A stretch of DNA of 16,414 bases from Lachnospiraceae bacterium UBA7060 (GTDB lineage Bacteria > Bacillota > Clostridia > Lachnospirales > Lachnospiraceae), in the NCBI GenBank assembly GCA_002493835.1, contig DLAA01000149.1:1-16414 (forward strand). Direction: 5' to 3'. Below the pieces are notes generated by a model. It made no database searches, was not told where the DNA came from, and saw only the letters and a program-made list of their open reading frames with translations. The translations under genes and the position numbers were made by a program. Numbering within the stretch: position 1 is the first letter of the stretch; each line of letters opens with the position of its first letter. Positions 13,435 through 16,414 of this stretch are shown piece by piece.

Positions 13435-13460
13435 ACATATCTCCGGTCAATTATCAGGGA

Positions 13461-14201
13461 TTAACTATCCCGGCTCATTTCTTTTTTCAACCGCCTCATA
13501 ATCTTTTTTTCCAGTCTGGAAATATAGGACTGTGAAATGCCGAGAAGCTCTGCCACTTCCTTCTGAGTCAATTCTTTCCCTTCCGCGCTCCCGATTCCGA
13601 ACCGCAGACGGATGATTGTCTGCTCTCTCTCTGATAGCTTTGCTATAGCCCGAATCAGAAGTTTCCTCTCCACCTCGTTCTCCAGGTCCTTATAGATCAC
13701 ATCCTCATCGGTCCCAAGAATATCCGACAAAAGCAGCTCATTGCCATCCCAATCCACATTTAAAGGCTCATCGATGGAAACCTCCATCCGATGCTTATTA
13801 TTTCTTCTCAAGTACATCAGAATCTCATTCTCAATACAGCGTGAAGCATACGTCGCCAGTTTAATGTTCTTTCCGGGGTTAAAAGTATTGATAGATTTAA
13901 TCAGACCAATCGTCCCGATGGAAATTAAATCCTCCACCCCTACTCCTGTATTATCGAATTTTTTCGCAATGTACACTACCAATCTCAAATTATGCTCTAT
14001 CAGAATTGACTTTGCCTCATCTCCATACTCTGTCCCCAGATCTCCGATAATCTCATTTTCCTTATCACTCTCAAGAGGCGGCGGAAGCACCTCGGCCCCT
14101 CCTATGTAATGAATATCTCCCTGTCTGGCCATCAGGAGCTTCGGTTCCCTGTGTACCATCTTAAATTGAATTCTACCGGGAATTGCCACTTTTAAAACCA
14201 T
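13461..14201 (-). CDS. sigE: RNA polymerase sporulation sigma factor SigE (pro-sigma-E)
   Basis: Sigma-E is the first mother-cell sigma factor, made as an inactive membrane-associated precursor. The 246-aa protein shows YIGGAEVLPPPL at residues 32-43, then EHNLRLVVYIAKKF, EDLISIGTIGLIKSINTF, IKLATYASRCIENEILMYLR, the region-3 DEPLNVDWDGNELLLSD, and a C-terminal helix-turn-helix with ELLGISQSYISRLEK. By alignment to B. subtilis, cleavage by SpoIIGA would fall around H31/Y32, giving a pro-sequence of about 31 residues against 27 in B. subtilis, with a different sequence that includes prolines. The ATG at 14201 has GGAGG seven bases upstream, which overlaps the spoIIGA stop; the gap is 11 bases, so the two are translationally coupled. 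It is co-transcribed with spoIIGA. Confidence 0.98.
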   Translation of the reverse strand: MVLKVAIPGRIQFKMVHREPKLLMARQGDIHYIGGAEVLPPPLESDKENEIIGDLGTEYGDEAKSILIEHNLRLVVYIAKKFDNTGVGVEDLISIGTIGLIKSINTFNPGKNIKLATYASRCIENEILMYLRRNNKHRMEVSIDEPLNVDWDGNELLLSDILGTDEDVIYKDLENEVERKLLIRAIAKLSEREQTIIRLRFGIGSAEGKELTQKEVAELLGISQSYISRLEKKIMRRLKKEMSRDS

Positions 14202-14212
14202 TTTTCTTCCTC

Positions 14213-15025
14213 CTAGTTTTCTAATAAGCCGGGGTGTAATATCATTTGATAATCGCTCTCCTCCGATATCCCTGCATCACAAACTGCAACTATGACATGT
14301 TCTCTCCTAAGCGTCCGCCCTTCCTCTTCAATCACTATCTCCGGCAGTTCATAGGCTGAAAGAATTCCATTTTTCTTTCCCACGCTTCTGTAGGGGATAG
14401 CATGATACTTCTCCCGCAGAAGACAGGACGCCATGCACTGGGCCGCCTTTTCACTGATTAAGCTCACCGGTACTCCATTGATGGGATCCACCAGATGATT
14501 CCCTGTATCCACGAAAGCTTTTACGCGAATCTCCTGTTTTAAAGCAGGCACATAAAACCGCACAATCCTCAGATGATCTTTGCTTCTCTTCATCAGAACT
14601 TTCAGGATAATTTCCAATATCAGATAAGAAAAGGCACCCACTATCAAGGTTAAGAGAAACCCTCCCCTCCCCTTCAAGACGACTCTTAAACGGTTCAGAA
14701 TCCATATCATGACACCGCCAAAAAAAAATCCAGCTGCGGCCATTGAAAAAGATGCAGCGAAGAGTCTGCGCACGCTATATATTCTGTAGGTGAACCACAT
14801 CATGCACATACTGACAGGCACCGCGCTAAGCAGAAGCCTTACTCCCACCGTAAACACCGGCAGAACTAAACATACGCAGCTCATTCCGGCCCCTGCTGCC
14901 GCTCCAAGCCATATTCTTTGGCGCGTGGCAGTACACCGCAGCATCTGGCCAGTCAAGGACAGCAGATACAGATTCGTCGTCATCTGCAGAATGAAAACGC
15001 TGTCAATATATAATTTGTAATACAC
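14213..15025 (-). CDS. spoIIGA: Sporulation sigma-E processing peptidase SpoIIGA
   Basis: SpoIIGA is the septal membrane aspartic protease that removes the pro-sequence of sigma-E, in response to a forespore signal (SpoIIR in Bacillus). From the chosen GTG at 15025 it is 270 aa. It has about five hydrophobic segments in the first 150 residues (for example YIDSVFILQMTTNLYLLSL and MSCVCLVLPVF), then a cytoplasmic protease half with AFVDTGNHLVDP. Asp173 in DTGN is the expected catalytic residue. IPYRSVG and DYQMILHPGLL are also typical of the family. GTG is preferred because GGAGGTGGG ends just before it and YYKLYIDSVF matches the family N-terminus. An in-frame ATG at 15082 lies upstream of the promoter -10 and is rejected. 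It is directly upstream of sigE. Confidence 0.95.
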   Translation of the reverse strand: MYYKLYIDSVFILQMTTNLYLLSLTGQMLRCTATRQRIWLGAAAGAGMSCVCLVLPVFTVGVRLLLSAVPVSMCMMWFTYRIYSVRRLFAASFSMAAAGFFFGGVMIWILNRLRVVLKGRGGFLLTLIVGAFSYLILEIILKVLMKRSKDHLRIVRFYVPALKQEIRVKAFVDTGNHLVDPINGVPVSLISEKAAQCMASCLLREKYHAIPYRSVGKKNGILSAYELPEIVIEEEGRTLRREHVIVAVCDAGISEESDYQMILHPGLLEN

Positions 15026-15049
15026 ATCCCACCTCCGTATTTCTCTTAC

Positions 15050-15082
15050 ATTATAGAAAATACTGTTTGCATTTTCTGTCAC
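15050..15082 (-). promoter_or_regulatory. spoIIGA-sigE promoter with long spacer, probably Spo0A-dependent
   Basis: Minus-strand GTGACA (15077-15082) is separated by 21 bases from a perfect TATAAT (15050-15055). The B. subtilis spoIIG promoter has a similar over-long spacer (22 bases) and needs Spo0A~P. A partial Spo0A-box-like TTTGTC lies at 15112-15117. The start would be near 15043, with a very short leader. Confidence 0.6.
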
Positions 15083-15124
15083 AATCAGGGCGCATTTTCC
15101 GTGTTTTTCCAGACAAATAATAAC

Positions 15125-15159
15125 AAAAAACGAGTAAGGAAGCTTCTTTCCTTACTCGT
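15125..15159 (-). terminator. Terminator after ftsZ
   Basis: A perfect 12-bp stem, ACGAGTAAGGAA (15148-15159, minus strand) with TTCCTTACTCGT (15130-15141), has a 6-base loop. It is followed by TTTTT. It lies 30 bases after the ftsZ stop and separates ftsZ from the spoIIGA promoter. Confidence 0.93.
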
Positions 15160-15188
15160 CATACACTCTCTATCTGCAATTGATGCTT

Positions 15189-16400
15189 CTATTTCCTTAA
15201 AAAGCTGGGAATATCCAATGACTTTTCCTCAACTGAGCTCTTAATATCATGCGTCTTCTGAATACCGCCAATTGGTCTAAGGCCTGGCTGCGGCTTGGCC
15301 TGTCCACCCGTCTGAGAACCAATCTGCTGCTTGATGCCTACATTTGCAAAAGCACCAAGTCCTGTGCCTGCACCTACCGTACTCTTGCCTTGCAGGGAAG
15401 TAGGGGTTATGTATCCGCTCTTGAAGCCCAGTCCCCCCTGCCTTGCCGCCTTTTCCTCAATACCCGTAGCTATGATGGTCACATTACATGTGTCCGTCAT
15501 GCTGGAGTCATACATCGCTCCAAAGATGATATTAACTTCATCTCCCGTTAGATTCCTTACATAATCGGAAGCATCAGACGCATCTGCCAGGGAAATATCT
15601 CCGGAGACATTGATAATCACATGTGTCGCCCCCGTAATTGTCGTCTCAAGAAGCGGACTCTCCACCGCCATCTTAGCGGCCTCGGAAGCCTTGTCATCCC
15701 CCTTGCCAGTACCAATACCAATATGCGCAATACCCTTATCCTTCATAACCGTTTGCACATCGGCAAAATCCAGGTTGATAATAGCGGGCATATTGATTAG
15801 GTCTGTAATGCCCTGCACTGCCTGCTGCAACACTTCATCTGCCTTCTTTAATGCTTCCGGCATGGTAGTACGCCTGTCCACAATCTCCAAAAGCTTATCG
15901 TTTGGAATCACAATCAGTGTATCCACATTACTCTTAATCTTTTCAATGCCTGCCAATGCATTGGTCATTCGAGTTTTCGCCTCAAACCGGAAGGGCTTCG
16001 TCACCACACCCACGGTCAAAATGCCCATATCCTTTGCAAGCTTAGCCACCACAGGCGCTGCACCCGTTCCAGTACCACCGCCCATCCCACAGGTGACAAA
16101 CACCATATCAGCCCCCTTTAATGCCTGGGCAACTTCTTCAGAACTTTCCTCCGCAGCCTTCTCGCCAATCTCCGGTTTCGCACCTGCACCAAGTCCCTTG
16201 GTGAGCTTTTCTCCAATCTGCAGCAGTCTAGTCGCCCTGCACAGCTGCAACGCCTGTTTATCGGTATTAATCCCGATAAATTCCACACCATCTATCTCTT
16301 CATCGATCATTCTATTCACAGCGTTATTACCCGCACCGCCGACACCGACAACAATAATCTTTGCCGCGGATTCCGCTTCATTCGACTTAATCTCCAGCAA
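15189..16400 (-). CDS. ftsZ: Cell division GTPase FtsZ
   Basis: FtsZ polymerises into the division ring; in spore-formers it also builds the polar septum. The 403-aa protein has the usual length and order. The GTP-binding half begins KIIVVGVGGAGNNAVNRMI, with tubulin signature GGGTGTG (107-113). The T7 loop NLDFADV (209-215) carries the Asp residues needed for hydrolysis. A glycine-rich linker follows, then the conserved C-terminal peptide LDIPSFLRK (395-403) that binds partner proteins. The start is a TTG at 16400 with AGGAGG seven bases upstream; no in-frame ATG or GTG precedes the conserved core, and LEIKSNEAES is the expected N-terminus. Its promoter lies beyond the window. Its stop is followed by a strong terminator, so it is transcribed apart from spoIIGA-sigE. 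Confidence 0.98.
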   Translation of the reverse strand: MLEIKSNEAESAAKIIVVGVGGAGNNAVNRMIDEEIDGVEFIGINTDKQALQLCRATRLLQIGEKLTKGLGAGAKPEIGEKAAEESSEEVAQALKGADMVFVTCGMGGGTGTGAAPVVAKLAKDMGILTVGVVTKPFRFEAKTRMTNALAGIEKIKSNVDTLIVIPNDKLLEIVDRRTTMPEALKKADEVLQQAVQGITDLINMPAIINLDFADVQTVMKDKGIAHIGIGTGKGDDKASEAAKMAVESPLLETTITGATHVIINVSGDISLADASDASDYVRNLTGDEVNIIFGAMYDSSMTDTCNVTIIATGIEEKAARQGGLGFKSGYITPTSLQGKSTVGAGTGLGAFANVGIKQQIGSQTGGQAKPQPGLRPIGGIQKTHDIKSSVEEKSLDIPSFLRK

Positions 16401-16414
16401 GGTGATTCCTCCTT

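Noticed and set aside
13440..13480. GGGAT/ATCCC dyad at the sigE stop as a terminator
   Set aside because: The stem is only five base pairs and is not followed by a T run.
1..16414. Mobile element, prophage, defence or biosynthetic cluster
   Set aside because: All genes are on one strand and are core division, sporulation, translation or shikimate genes. No transposase, integrase, terminal repeats or toxin-antitoxin pair was seen.

Overview
This window looks like a chromosomal stretch from an anaerobic, endospore-forming Clostridia, most likely Lachnospiraceae. The grounds are the adjacent ftsZ, spoIIGA, sigE and sigG genes, a YlmC/YmxH sporulation protein, a DUF5688-type protein (a family I associate with Lachnospiraceae), strong AGGAGG ribosome binding sites, sigma-A promoters of TTGACA/TATAAT type and moderate GC. 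Every supported gene lies on the minus strand, so transcription runs from the right edge to the left. No gap between genes exceeds about 190 bases.

Right part (16400 to 7425), division and sporulation: ftsZ (TTG start) ends in a strong terminator. Then comes spoIIGA (membrane protease that activates pro-sigma-E) and sigE (mother-cell sigma factor), which are tightly coupled. Between sigE and sigG sit two genes that are not part of the usual core cluster: a four-domain cyclic-di-GMP protein (REC, HD-GYP, GGDEF, degenerate GGDEF) with its own promoter and terminator, and a sodium-coupled NSS/SNF transporter. sigG (forespore sigma factor) follows, preceded by a good match to a sigma-G-type promoter. 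A zinc-ribbon/decapeptide-repeat/TM/SH3b protein and YlmC close this part.

Middle (7393 to 3634), housekeeping operon: a perfect consensus promoter drives nrdR, yqeG, aroE, aroK and aroQ. It joins the ribonucleotide reductase repressor to a HAD phosphatase and three shikimate-pathway steps. efp follows with its own likely promoter and a terminator.

Left part (3556 to 1): a DUF5688-like gene, a tRNA-Arg(CCG) with a consensus promoter and a terminator, a membrane-anchored double-SH3b protein, a small helical protein of unknown function, and the 5' part of NADP-type glutamate dehydrogenase, cut by the window edge.

I do not see a mobile element, CRISPR array, phage or defence system. The most interesting parts are the c-di-GMP protein embedded in the sporulation sigma cluster, the two SH3b membrane proteins, and several regulatory structures: the long-spacer spoIIGA promoter, the sigG promoter, a hairpin covering the ylmC ribosome binding site, and 11-bp phased repeats in the tRNA leader.
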